Notes: generated by a model from the letters alone, not told the origin. A stretch of DNA of 64,000 nucleotides from Maniola hyperantus (GCF_902806685.2 NC_048562.1:3990520-4054519), one strand, 5' to 3'; positions 22,201-32,384 are shown, counted from the first letter of the stretch. Program-made: numbers and translations.

Positions 22201-24318
22201 CGGAGAGGCGACGGAGAGATTGCTTCCCGTAAATCTTTACAGGGTGGTTTTTGTTGGGAACTTGGCGATACTTGGCGGAGCTTTATGCCATGATCTGGTG
22301 AACAGGAAGGCGATTTGGCGCTTGCTTCCTCCAATGATTCACAGGAAGACGAGCTCTTTGTTGAACACGGTGGTTTCTTTAGTTTTGAACATGAATTTTT
22401 ACAGGATGGTGTTTGTTGGGAACTTGGCGATGAGAACTTTGTGCGATAAGGTGGTGAATGGGGAGGGGATTGAGGGTTTGCTTCCTCCAACGATGCACAG
22501 GGAGAGGAATTCTTCATTGAACACGGTGGTCTTTTTAGTTTTGAACATGAACCTTTACAAGGGGGTTTTTGTTGGGAGCCTTGCGATGGAAATTTAGTAC
22601 GAGTAGGTGAACTAGGATTCGAATGATGAAGTGAACGGGGAGGCGAAGGGGAACTTTCTTCCTCCACTGATGCACAGGGAGACGAGCTTTTTGTTGAACA
22701 CGGTGGTTTCTTTAGTTTTGAACATGAATTTTTACAGGGTGGTGTTTCTTGAGAATTTGGCGATGAGAACTTTGTACGAGGAGGTGGTGAACGGGGAGGC
22801 GATAGAGGGTTCGCTTCCTCCAATGATGCACAGGGAGAGGAATTCTTCATTGAACACGGTGGTTTCTTTAGTTTTGAACATGAACCTTTACAAGCGGGTT
22901 TTTGATGGGAGCTTGGCGATGGTAATTTTGTACGAGTAGGTGAACTAGGATTCGAATGATGAAGTAAACGGGGAGGCGAAGGGGAACTTTCTTCCTCCAC
23001 TGATGCACAGGGAGACGAGCTTTTTGTTGAACACGGCGGTTTCTTTAGTTTTGAACATGAATTTTTACAGGGTGGTGTTTCTTGGGAATTTGGCGATGAG
23101 AACTTTGTACGAGGAGGTGGTGAACGGGGAGGCGATGGAGAGTTCGCTTCCTCCAATGATGCACAGGGAGATGAATCTTTTCTTAAAGATGGGGGTTTCT
23201 TTAGTTTTGAACATGAATCTACACAGGGAGCTTTTTGTTTAGAACAACGAGAAAAAAATCTGGCAAACGGACGAGGTTTTGCAGTGGGAGGTAAATGAGG
23301 AGATAAAGTATGTGGTGAAGGAAGAGGCACTTTTTGTTGCGAACTTGGCGGTGAGCAAGGTACCAATTTGGAAAATGAACGAGATGGTGAACTGGGTGGT
23401 AAAATAGCCGGTGAAGGGGAGTTTCCTTCCAGAAATGAGGCACAAGGAGGTGAAATCGGTGGGCAAGCGGGCTGGCAGGGGGGAGGTGGACCTTCAGGGC
23501 AAATCGGAGGTGCTGGTACATGACAAGTAGGGGCACCCTTTTTCGAACACGGTGGTTTCATAGTTTTCGCACATGAGTCTAAACAGGGAGGTGGTACCAT
23601 CTCGCACATTGGTTCAGGCATTATCAAAGCATGCTTACTACATTGTTCTTTTGTCTTGCAATTTTTACACCCGGGTGATCCCTTGAATGACATAATACTT
23701 TCACCCACTTTCTTGAAATCTTTTAGTGATACATGTTTCTTTATCTTTTTCTTAGTTTCACAGATTGATTCGTTAGAAATTTTTTGCGCAAATTTATCTA
23801 GATTACTCGGTTTAGATAATGGCTCTGATCCTTTGTCCGCACACCAGTTGGCCTTAACCTTACTGACTGCATAAATCTTACGCCGCTTAAAAACTTCCAC
23901 GGAATCCTTTGGTAACACTCTTTTTCCTTGTGCTCCTGCTAGCTGTGGTTTGTCCTTGTTCTTTTTTAATTTGTTGAAATAAGTAGTTGTAGTGTCATCA
24001 GCCCTCGATTTTTCAAAAATCATACATTGACTGCGTGATGAGGTTGTACATGAGGATACTATGGCAGAGGCTTGATAGTCATCGTAAATGTTAGGGCAAG
24101 ATTTTGAACCATCTCCTTGATTGTTGAAGCTGTTAAGAGAATTATTATCCGAAGAAGCTCGTAAATTCGAATCGCTGCACCAGGAATATAAATCCGTACC
24201 GAGGGGCATCCAGTGGCGATAGTAATCTTGCAAATAGCTCTCAGCCAATTTACATTTCGTTTGAGGGGGTATTGTATTCGTAGATTCGTCGTCTGTCATT
24301 TCGTCTTGGATTCTTAAT
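19227..24318 (-). CDS. Gene 1, exon 3: Cys/Pro/Ser-repeat giant protein, C-terminal part
   Basis: Terminal coding exon. On the minus strand the acceptor ...CTTTGACAG lies just before ATTAAGAATCC; the first base completes an isoleucine codon begun in exon 2, and seven codons later comes the ATG at 24299, which is therefore internal. It encodes 1,697 codons including stop. An N-terminal polar part contains CKNCKTKEQC-type clusters and a Pro/Cys stretch. Residues about 355-845, counted from that ATG, hold ten repeats around the motif CSKLKKPPC. A long Lys/Glu/Ser-rich tail follows, with a late Cys cluster (KACCC). No signal peptide, membrane segment or known domain was seen. It looks disordered. 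A structural role, such as in sperm or cuticle, is only a compositional guess. Not recognised as a named gene. Confidence 0.85.
21780..23225 (-). repeat. Coding tandem repeat inside gene 1
   Basis: Ten units of mostly 52 or 59 residues, each with a CSKLKKPPC-like core, SSPCASLEEA and SPTRTKFSS-like segments. Alternating 59- and 52-residue units form a 111-residue (333-bp) higher-order repeat, seen as near-identical DNA at about 22681-22805 and 23014-23139. One late unit (PPCKDLREA) has lost the core by internal deletion. Confidence 0.85.
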
Positions 24319-24536
24319 CTGTCAAAGAAAAATCGTTTTTATTTACAATTACTTTAATGCACCTGCATGAAAATATAAGACTATCCTCCGAATACTGAAA
24401 CTGCCCTTAAATTTATTAGACACATTTCAGGAATTTTGTTTTTACAACAAATTTCGAAAACTATCACATATAATTTAAGATGTCTCAATATTTGACTTCA
24501 AATTATTGTATACAAAGTAGGACACTAGTTACTTAC

Positions 24537-26601
24537 ATTGGTTTTTGTATATCCATGTTGTGTGTGTGTTGTGTTATAATACCGACGCTAACGACGTCAT
24601 GTCTTTTAGGTACATAAACGTTGCTACCTTGTACTACAACATCTCTATGCAGCAGTGGTATTTCTATCTCTTTCTTTAAAATATTCGTTTCTTTGTGCTC
24701 ATTTTGATTAACATTAACTATAACGTCAATATCATTTTCATTGGCACTGATGTCCATTTTACGATTGTTTCTTATCTTATTTAAATATGAAATCGATTTT
24801 GCTGTCTCATATTCTACAATGTTAAAAACTTGTTCATCGCTGGACTGAGTTTGCTCATCTTCACTGCTGGTTTCAAAGAAATACCCTGTAGGGATATCTA
24901 TTACGATATAATCAGAACTGTTAGCTACTCGTATATTGTCCTTCACAAAATTCTTAGAATGTAGGACGAGTTCGATTTTTTGAGAGAACGCTTTTGATTT
25001 GTCTATAAACCACTTTTGATTAGAAAACGAGTCCTCTATGTCGTTTTTATTTTCCAATTTCTGTATTTCTATAGATTTATCTGTCATCATTTTCGATATC
25101 ATCCAAGCTTGGATGGTTTGTTGCATAAAATTTACTTGCTGGTTTTCAGCGTGATAGTACGGAGTTTCTTCTGCGCTTGTGGCCGGTACAGTGCTCGTCG
25201 TCATTTCGCTTCTAGACGTATAAAGAATCCCCGTATTTTTGTAGATACACTCCATCAATTCGAAAACGGTACTGCTGCTAGTGGCATACATTTCGTTATT
25301 CCATCTAATTTTAACACTGTTCCGTGAATCATTTTTGTTATCTAGACATCTTTTTAACCAGGCCTTTCTTAACAAATCGTCATCAGGAATTTGTTCATAT
25401 TTTGATCTAGCTAGTTCAGATGTAAACTCATTGGCTGCTCCAATTCTAATCGTAAGACCGTCTCCAACCTCGCATCGACCTGCTGTCACACCTTTCTTTG
25501 ACTTATAAGATTGCTTCCCTCTCTCTTTGTTTTTCCTCTTAAAAAATGAAAACTTTTTGCCCTCTTTTTTCTGTGTTTCTATGACCTCTTCTTTAGGGAG
25601 TACAAGTTCGACTTTCTTTTTCTGCTTCGCTGTTACATCTTGCGTTGTATGAGGCGAAGTTTTCTTATAGCAATCTTCCTCGAAGTTGAATTTCTTTTCC
25701 CACAACTTAAACATGCCTTTTACATTTTGGAAATCATTATCAACGATGTCAGTCGACAAATGGGAACTTCTTTTTTTACCGGGCATAGATTTCCCGTAAG
25801 AAATTTGTGGTACATCTTCGTATTTATACGAAGTTGATGGAACGGGAGAATATATTTTTGCATCTGTATAGGATCTCGCTTCTAAAGATGGAGGATCAGA
25901 TGATATTGACACGTCCTTCCTACTCTGTGTACTATTTTGACTGCTTGATTTATTCACTATGGCGTGTTCTACAGAAACTTCCTTTTTAATTGATCCACGC
26001 CTCAAAGCTTCAAATCGTCTTTGCAATGATTCGTTCGAACAGTCTTGAACTGGATGAACTTCTGCGATAGGCTTGTCTTGTTTTGATATCTGTAAAAACT
26101 TTTTTAAATATTCCTTTTCCAATTTATTTTCTATTATCGAATCGATCGAAGTTTTGCTGTGTTTGAATGAACTAGTGTTTTCTAAGTTATGTATATGTTG
26201 TAAAAGTGAGTCTGAAGAAAAGGTTTTCTCTTCATTCACACCTACTTCTGGCAGAGATTTTATATTTAGGGGCAATAAATCATTATTTTTATCCACATTA
26301 GTATTATGTGTCAGAGTTTCATGTGGTATAGTTGTGCCTTGTTTATTAAGTTTTTCTCCTCTGACATGTTTCTTTACCATAACAATATTTAAAACTGAGT
26401 CTGGTATAATGTAATGGTTATCAATATTTTTCTTCTCTTTAAAACTAGTTCTTTGCGGGCTTGTAGATCCTGATTTTGTCTTAATAATAGGAGACAGCTT
26501 CTCATTTATTACAGGTATATTATATTCCATCGTGTTTCCTACGCATTTCGACGACGTTTTCTTTTTTTCATAATAACTACATGGGCCATTCCTTGTTCTC
26601 C
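24537..26601 (-). CDS. Gene 1, exon 2
   Basis: 2,065-base internal exon. The acceptor on the minus strand is TTCTTTTCAAG before GGAGAACAAGG. The donor is CCAAT then GTAAGT, leaving phase 2, which matches exon 3 across a 218-base intron. The encoded protein is polar and Lys/Ser/Glu-rich. It has a strongly basic patch (KFSFFKRKNKERGKQ) that could act as a nuclear-localisation signal, followed by GDGLTIRIGAANEF and a helix-like segment with LLRKAWLKRCLDN. No catalytic motif or membrane segment. The hydrophobic residues that open the frame upstream (RFFVLLIYLP) lie in the intron and are not a signal peptide. Confidence 0.8.
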
Positions 26602-26692
26602 CTTGAAAAGAATATGAACATAAATTCATCAAAGGTAAATAAATAAGTAAAACAAAGAATCGCAACGTAAATGTCTGACACTAAGGGCTAGC

Positions 26693-26915
26693 GCGCACCC
26701 CGGTAAATTTCGCTTGGCTGCAATCAAATGGAGAGATGGAGCGCGCTTGCCTAGAAGATGCCTATTCACTCTAGACTTGGAGGTACCCATATTATAATTG
26801 GAGGGGAAAACTGATGCTGGAAGGGTATTCCAAATCTTAGCGGTTCGGATCAGAAATGAGGAGGCAAATCGCTTTGTACGTATCCGTGGAATTTCTCTCT
26901 TATTCAGATGAAGCT
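26693..26915 (-). mobile_element. Jockey-type LINE, C-terminal fragment in gene 1 intron 1
   Basis: The minus strand translates to FASSFLIRTAKIWNTLPAS and NMGTSKSRVNRHLLGKRAP, the usual C-terminus of jockey/CR1-like reverse transcriptases. It matches the plus-strand fragment at 41013. Truncated at both ends. Confidence 0.7.
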
Positions 26916-26961
26916 AAGTGGACCATATCTATGTGGACTATCTACATGCCAAAGTGCAGAA

Positions 26962-27206
26962 TGATCCCGGGCGCACACCTCTAACTTTTCGGAGTTATGT
27001 GTGTTTTAATTAATTAAATATCACTTGCTTTAACGGTGAAGGAAAACATCGTGAGGAAACCGGCATGCCTGAGAGTTCTCAAAGTTGTTTGAAGTCTACC
27101 GATGCGCACATGGCCAGGGTGATAGACTATGGCCAAACCATTCTCACTCTGAGAGGAGACCTGTTCTCTGTAGTGAGCCGGCGATGGGTTGATCATGATG
27201 TCATGA
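26962..27206 (+). mobile_element. SINE family E, 5'-truncated, in gene 1 intron 1
   Basis: Starts within the B-box region (GATCCCGGGC), carries CATCGTGAGGAAACC and ends GGTTGATCATGATG. Antisense to gene 1. Confidence 0.75.
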
Positions 27207-27312
27207 CATGTGTTAAGACCGTCAACTGATGTTGTGGCTGAATTCTGCCCTCTCCGCTGAAAAAAGGGCATATGCCCAACAGTGGTACTTCAACAAGATA
27301 ATGAAGACTCAC

Positions 27313-27700
27313 GTATGAAAGGTGTAAGATCTGAAGAGCCAACTCCTCGATCTTCGGTATCAGGTAAGTATATCCGTCTCACTCTTTTCCTCGGCAAAGT
27401 TTTAACACTTCCCACTCCAACATCTGCGAAACCTCTCGCACTTGTATACCTCTGGGATGTATACACTTGACGTGATGTATTAAAATATCTATACCCTTCT
27501 GCCTTAAAGCGTTTACAAGTACATATAACTGCATCTCTATTGCTATCATACTGGCATGCAAAGTCTTTACTTGCGTAGTTTGTTTCAAAATAATCGTTCT
27601 CATTTTTAACAACTCTGTTCGTATACACATCGTATTTACGATTTAAATTACCTTTTATTATATCATGTGAAGTTACATTAACAGTTTTGCTATATTTCAT
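27313..27700 (-). CDS. Gene 1, first recognised coding exon
   Basis: Encodes 129 full codons from ATG (MKYSKTVNV...) to a donor read as CATAC then GTGAGT. The leftover C joins GG of exon 2 to give arginine, so phases agree across the 711-base intron, which holds a LINE fragment and a SINE. The peptide has CQYDSNRDAVICTC and many Tyr/Arg. In-frame open sequence continues about 80 bases above the ATG, and two short out-of-frame ATGs precede it, so the true start or an upstream exon is uncertain. Confidence 0.65.
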
Positions 27701-28839
27701 TTCCTCTTGTTTATCATTATTTTTGTATTGGTTTTCATTTTTTAATTTACAGTATTTGAAAAGTATGCTTTTTTGCTCTATTTACTGGGAGATTTTATTA
27801 TATTTTTCAAATATTTTTATCTTATAACTGTAAAACACACCTATTTAATGTTCCATAATATTTTTATTGTCAATGTCATCAAATTGTCAGTGGTTAGCAG
27901 TACAGAAGTCGTAGAAGTAGGCTGTAGGATATTTTTAAAAAGTAAGATCGTCTTACTTTGTGACAATAAAGTATAAAACTAGGTAATATTTTTTAAAATC
28001 CTATTTTTAAATTATGATTGAATGAAAATATTTCTCAACTATTATTTTGGTAAACATGCATGAAGTAAAAAGATATTTTAAATGAAAGTTGATGGTAAAC
28101 TTATAGTGGGCGTAACTTTTTGCTTTTGTACAAGTAGGTAGAAAGATGCCAAATCAATGCCTATTTTCCCTATTTTCAATGTCTTTAGCTAATGTCACTA
28201 TTATTTGCTTGGGTTAATAAACGAGCCAGTCATGGATTAATTATTGGTTTCGCTCCGACAGCCAGTTTTCTAATTTATATCTTATCAAATGCTTTATTTT
28301 GGTTTCCAAAGAATTGTTGGCTTCTATAAACCTTTTCTACAATTTTGTGCTATTTACTGTAATGCGAGGATTATACTTCTAACGTATCCTATCTTTTGTA
28401 AAATTGATCTAGTTATCAAGCGGTGATTTCGGTAAGTTTAGTTTTTCGTGGACTGTAACAATTTTACTATCAAAAACCAAGGGTTATTGGATTTTGTGCA
28501 ACAAACTTGCGCTCTCATAATGGCGTCACAATTTTCAAGTTGTTCATTAGAATAAATTTCGAACACTTCGAACCTACTACTGCATCTTTAAGCGGAAAGT
28601 CTTCATCTCTATTGTGTTTGCGAATGTGTTTTGCAACTACACCATTGATAATGGGTTCTCTATTATCATCAACGTTCTAGCATTTTCCCACTTTTAACCA
28701 GAACTTGTTTATTATTTAGGCCCTATTATAACATTTTACGATTTTTTTATAAGGAGCCTTCAGTAAATTCTCTTAAATCTACTGAAATTAGTTTCATAAC
28801 TACATTGTTATTTACAGAATTATTAATGTACACGTTCAT
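27701..28839. other. Intergenic region between divergent genes 1 and 3
   Basis: About 1.1 kb of AT-rich unique DNA separates two genes read outward. No repeat family was recognised, unlike almost every other gap. Shared promoter activity is possible, but no TATA, Inr/DPE pair or motif cluster stood out. Confidence 0.5.
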
Positions 28840-29910
28840 ATGATATTAAATAATAATTACAAAACCGTTGAGATCGATATAACAACATATAGCACAAAAC
28901 AACGTGAACATCGTCATTCTGATGCGATGAACGAAAATATCACAGAGAGGTACAAAAAATGCAATCAAAATAGATTCATCTGTTCCGTATGTTTGAACAA
29001 AAAAGCTTCACAAGAAGACAGCAGAAATAAAGAATGTTGTAAACGGAAATCTAAATCTTGTCCTATTTGTCAGAAACCCTGTGAAAATTATGAAATTAAA
29101 AACGGGCAGAAGAAAAATGGTCCCAGAAATGAAAAAGATGACCCTCCTAATAAAGATACCAACGGTAAGAATATTCAAACGTCTCAGCCAGACGTTACTA
29201 AAGGACTGACTCTACTTAACGAAGTACTAACTGTGTTTCAAAATAAAAAACAACTAGAGACTAAAAAAGACAATTCAAGTAAAACTGTTATACTCAAAGA
29301 TGCAAGCGTAGAAACGGACAGACAGAGAAGCAAACCAAAATTAACTTTCAGCAAAACATTTCTTTACTCGCTAGGAGAAAACGATGACATCCAGAAAAAT
29401 GGAAAATTCTTAATAATAAATTCTCAACCAGAAACTGTTATGAAATCGCAATTCGCAATAGACCTAAAACACAAATCTTCATCAATACCGCAAATGAAGT
29501 TAGAAGAACTTAAACAATCCTTGAAAGAGAAAACTAAATCTAAAGATGCTATTGAAGAAGTAAATAGAATGTTCGCGATCGTTCGAAAGCATGAGTTGGG
29601 AGAAAGTTTAGATGATTCTAATAGGCCAATGATTAGAAGCGGTCCTAGAGTGTTGCCAGTTGTTAAAACTAATACATATAATTCGGAGAATAAAAATGCT
29701 AGAGGTGAACGACAGGATTGTTGCCATTTCCAGACTGGTTATCAGATGTCAAGTGGTGATTCTATGCAAGGGTGTTGTTATAAACAAGAGAGATATTGTG
29801 ATAATAATTGTTGCAAAACTTGTCATTATAAACATCGGTGTGTAGAGGTTTGCGAGCATTGCTACAGTAATAAAGATTGTAAGCATTCGTTGGATGTTCA
29901 TGATGGATAA
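28840..29910 (+). CDS. Gene 3: Lys-rich protein with terminal Cys clusters
   Basis: 356 codons from the first ATG to TAA. The N-terminal part has CxxC pairs (FICSVC, CCKRKSKSCPICQKPC) at residues about 47-82. The middle is charged and low-complexity, with a likely helical stretch (LEELKQSLKEKTKSK). The last 65 residues are cysteine-dense (DCCHFQ, GCCYKQERYC, NNCCKTCHYKHRC). The paired cysteines and histidines suggest metal binding or disulfides, but they fit no RING, LIM or C2H2 spacing I can confirm. A possible acceptor (TTATTTACAG) at 28816 and open frame above the ATG mean the start may be internal. Divergent to gene 1. Not recognised. Confidence 0.7.
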   Translation: MILNNNYKTVEIDITTYSTKQREHRHSDAMNENITERYKKCNQNRFICSVCLNKKASQEDSRNKECCKRKSKSCPICQKPCENYEIKNGQKKNGPRNEKDDPPNKDTNGKNIQTSQPDVTKGLTLLNEVLTVFQNKKQLETKKDNSSKTVILKDASVETDRQRSKPKLTFSKTFLYSLGENDDIQKNGKFLIINSQPETVMKSQFAIDLKHKSSSIPQMKLEELKQSLKEKTKSKDAIEEVNRMFAIVRKHELGESLDDSNRPMIRSGPRVLPVVKTNTYNSENKNARGERQDCCHFQTGYQMSSGDSMQGCCYKQERYCDNNCCKTCHYKHRCVEVCEHCYSNKDCKHSLDVHDG

Positions 29911-30220
29911 ATAATATGCCATATTTTCATTTATTCCAAATATGTGCGCACCAAACTTTGACAGACCTACAATAAACATGATAGGTAATATAAGGCGAGT
30001 GTTTAGCGGACTGTTTCACTTTTGACTAAAGAAGTTTGATCCTATTGTACATAATATTATATTGGATCTCCGACTTTATTTATTTATGGGTACTTTCTTA
30101 TGGTTTTATTTTTTGATAGTGATTTTCGTTTTATTATTATTTTTTAACAATATACCTACCGTTATAAACTTCTTCGTCTTTGTTTCATTGCCTTATTCGT
30201 AAATACCTAAATATTCTCAA

Positions 30221-30226
30221 AATAAA
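30221..30226 (+). terminator. Candidate poly(A) signal for gene 3
   Basis: First clear AATAAA on the plus strand after the gene 3 stop, 311 bases downstream in A/T-rich sequence. A second, ATAAAT-like word follows within 20 bases. Confidence 0.4.
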
Positions 30227-30378
30227 ATGAAAAAGAAATAAATGTAATGCCTTTATTACGAGTAAATACTTAACAAATTCCATAAATATAATAAAATTAA
30301 AAATAAAAACTGTCTGAAGAGTACTTAATTTTCTCGCTTCTGAAACAAGAAAAAAATTGTAACATAGGGTTCGTAAGG

Positions 30379-30715
30379 CCTTCTGCCGTAGTGCAGTGGT
30401 CATGGCTGCAGTCCTAATGAGACAAACAAGATCATATACAACATGTCCTTTACTGATAGGAGCATTTTAGGTATTTAAAATTTCTAAAATGATTTAGGTC
30501 TAGTGACTAGTCACTCTACCAACAAAGACGTGCCCCCGCCGTTATATACGTTCCAGTAGGATGCTGCATAAAAACCTATACTATACTTACATAAGATTTA
30601 ATAAAAATTGCCAGACCGCCCAGCCAGGTTAGCCCGCTTGAACTTTAGACTCGCATCAGCATTTACCACCATGTGAGATCTCAGACAAGAGCTAAATTGC
30701 TGTCTAATAAAAAAG
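30379..30715 (+). mobile_element. SINE family O, old diverged copy
   Basis: The head has GTAGTGCAGTGGTC. The body ends AGGTTAGCCCGCTTGAAC, TAGACTCGCATCAGC and a late A-rich tail. Heavily mutated. Confidence 0.5.
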
Positions 30716-30769
30716 GTAACTAAGTACGTTGCTCTTGTGCCATCGGCTTACCACCTTTAAAAAGGGATC

Positions 30770-31015
30770 CTGGAGAAATCTGCAGGCTTTGCGAGATTGA
30801 AAACAACCAAGAGATAATGTGGCATACTTTGCGTTTGAGAGAATTGAGACGTATCCTATGTAAGTATTGTATTTTAATAAATTCTCTGTTATACCCTCGC
30901 GCACGATTAACCGACGATGTAAAAAGCGTGGCGGTAAACGGGTGGACGAGGAAGACTGAGGAGTTAGGACTGACTGAGGAGGAGTAATTAGGGAAGGCAG
31001 TCAAAGGCAAGTGCA
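30770..31015 (+). mobile_element. Possible LINE reverse-transcriptase C-terminal remnant
   Basis: The plus frame reads ICRLCEIENNQEIMWHTLR then VNGWTRKTEELGLTEEE. The C-x2-C...H pattern resembles the knuckle at the end of some LINE ORF2 proteins. Stops and frame changes show decay. Confidence 0.35.
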
Positions 31016-31065
31016 GAATTCTACATTAAACGGCCACAGGCTGATATTGTATCAGATAATGAAAT

Positions 31066-31071
31066 TTTATT
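31066..31071 (-). terminator. Poly(A) signal overlapping gene 2 stop codon
   Basis: The minus strand reads GGTATTAATAAAA: the TAA stop at 31072-31070 overlaps AATAAA at 31071-31066. This implies an extremely short 3' UTR if used. Confidence 0.55.
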
Positions 31072-31154
31072 AATACCTATTTTCTGGATATTTGCTTCGG
31101 TTTCGATCTAGCTTTTCGCTGTGAGCTCTTTCCCAGTCCTTTGGACTATCTTGG
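31070..31154 (-). CDS. Gene 2, last exon
   Basis: The acceptor TTCTTTTCTTTCAG is followed by CCAAGATAGTCC. The first C completes an Asp codon (GA from the previous exon), then 27 codons (QDSPKDWERAHSEKLDRN...) and TAA. The length (85 bases), phase and adjacent AATAAA all agree. Charged, unstructured C-terminus. Too short to be found as a stand-alone frame. Confidence 0.75.
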
Positions 31155-31388
31155 CTGAAAGAAAAGAACAGTATTACATCAAAACGAATCACATATTGCC
31201 AAAAAAGGTCTGCACCCCTAAGTTATCGAGATTTCTAAATTATGAAACTATTTGCGTCCTCGTTTCTGATTCGCACCATCAAATGCTGTGGCTTCCGTTT
31301 ACTCTTCATTAACATTTGGTTGCCTATCCTGTTTATTTGCTTGCTGTTCAAAATTTACAGCTTTTGGAAGACAAGAAAAGATACTTAC

Positions 31389-31871
31389 TCTCCTAATCCT
31401 AAATTGAAATACGGTCCCTCCTTAGATCTATTCCCTTTCTGATCAAACTCTTTAGTCAGAACCTTTTTTATCGTATTCGTAGAATCAACGAATTTGCACA
31501 TACATTCATTCAAAGTTTGCATTTTCTCTAAAAGCACATTATTATCTGAACTCTGTGGTGTATCGATTAGTTTTTCTATTTCTTCTGAGATTTTTTGGCA
31601 ATCGTTTAAATCTGGTATGTCAGCCATTTTTAAATCTGTATTCATTGATGTGTGCTTGAGTATTTTGATTTTTGGAGTGATAGTTTCTATGATGAATTCC
31701 CCGTTTTCTATGATTTCGTCAGGGGGTTTGTAATATGGTTGTCTTATTCCATAGATTTGGGCTGGGGAGTCGTCTGATAGTCCGTCTTTGGTTTTAGCCA
31801 TGACTAGTTTAAGTAGATTGTCTAGACCGATTTTGTGGTCGTTTAGAAGATGTCTGTCTAAGACTGTTATC
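31389..31871 (-). CDS. Gene 2, exon with second half of a C2H2 zinc finger
   Basis: The acceptor AAATTTCAG precedes G-ATA-ACA; the donor is GGAGA then GTAAGT (phase 2). 483 bases. The first residues, ITVLDRHLLNDH, supply the two histidines of a C2H2 finger whose cysteines are in the preceding exon. The rest is acidic, with possible helices (ISEEIEKLIDTP, LLEKMQTLNECMCKFVD). An ATG near 31903 lies in the intron and is not the start. The finger suggests nucleic-acid binding; the target is unknown. Confidence 0.85.
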
Positions 31872-31910
31872 CTGAAATTTAAGGACATTATTATTGTAAC
31901 CATTATTATT

Positions 31911-32092
31911 ATACAGGGTATTATGAAACCAGAATGCTAGCAAAAACGAAGACAGGTGATAGTACTGACGATTATTGATATGATACCACAAAAAAAATGC
32001 AAAAAAAAAACCTATATTTTGTAAAAGTTCACGATATATTGCCAATAAAATATCTGGCTAAGTTTTTGCTAGCATTCTGGTTACACCCTGTA
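31911..32092. mobile_element. Family P element, deleted copy, in gene 2 intron
   Basis: Ends ACAGGGTATTATGAAACCAG and GCTAGCATTCTGGTTACACC. About 180 bp; most of the GC-rich core seen at 12285 is gone. Confidence 0.65.
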
Positions 32093-32109
32093 TTCTCAGT
32101 ACGACGCGT

Positions 32110-32240
32110 ATTAACAGATTTTTATCTATTTTTATGCCCAATAGTTTTTGGTTTATCGTGCAAAATGTCGAAAAAATACAACGTACAAGTGCGGAACCCT
32201 CGGTGCGCGAGTCTGGCTCGCACTTGGCCGATTTTTTTGA
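32110..32240 (+). mobile_element. MINE-2-like MITE, 3' fragment beside a splice donor
   Basis: Only the family A 3' third is present (CAGATTTTTATCTATTTTTA to CGCACTTGGCCG and T-run). It ends about 10 bases from the donor of the upstream gene 2 exon, inside the intron. Confidence 0.75.
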
Positions 32241-32250
32241 CGATACGTAC

Positions 32251-32384
32251 CGATCAGAATCAAACGAGCACAAGTGGCAGGCAAAGATCTCCTTCTGTTC
32301 CCGGAGTGCTTCGATAACTCCGCTCACGCTTGACCCTAGTTCCTTCATGGCTTTGGACGTGCACTCGCTTTGACCTGGTAAATC
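32251..32384 (-). CDS. Gene 2, exon with first half of a C2H2 zinc finger
   Basis: The acceptor TTTTTCCAG precedes GATTTACCAGG; the donor is GATCG then GTACGT. 134 bases = 44 codons plus CG. It encodes a helix-like segment (LGSSVSGVIEALREQKE) then FACHLCSFDSD. CG plus G of the next exon gives Arg, and the joined text fits C-x2-C-x12-H-x4-H with the conserved Leu three residues before the first His. This phase- and motif-perfect junction is strong evidence for the gene model. Confidence 0.85.

Noticed and set aside
21682..23242. Series of plus-strand frames of 79-141 codons with repeats like VVSLVLNMN opposite gene 1
   Set aside because: They are the antisense of the coding repeat; the period-3 repeat keeps the opposite frame open.
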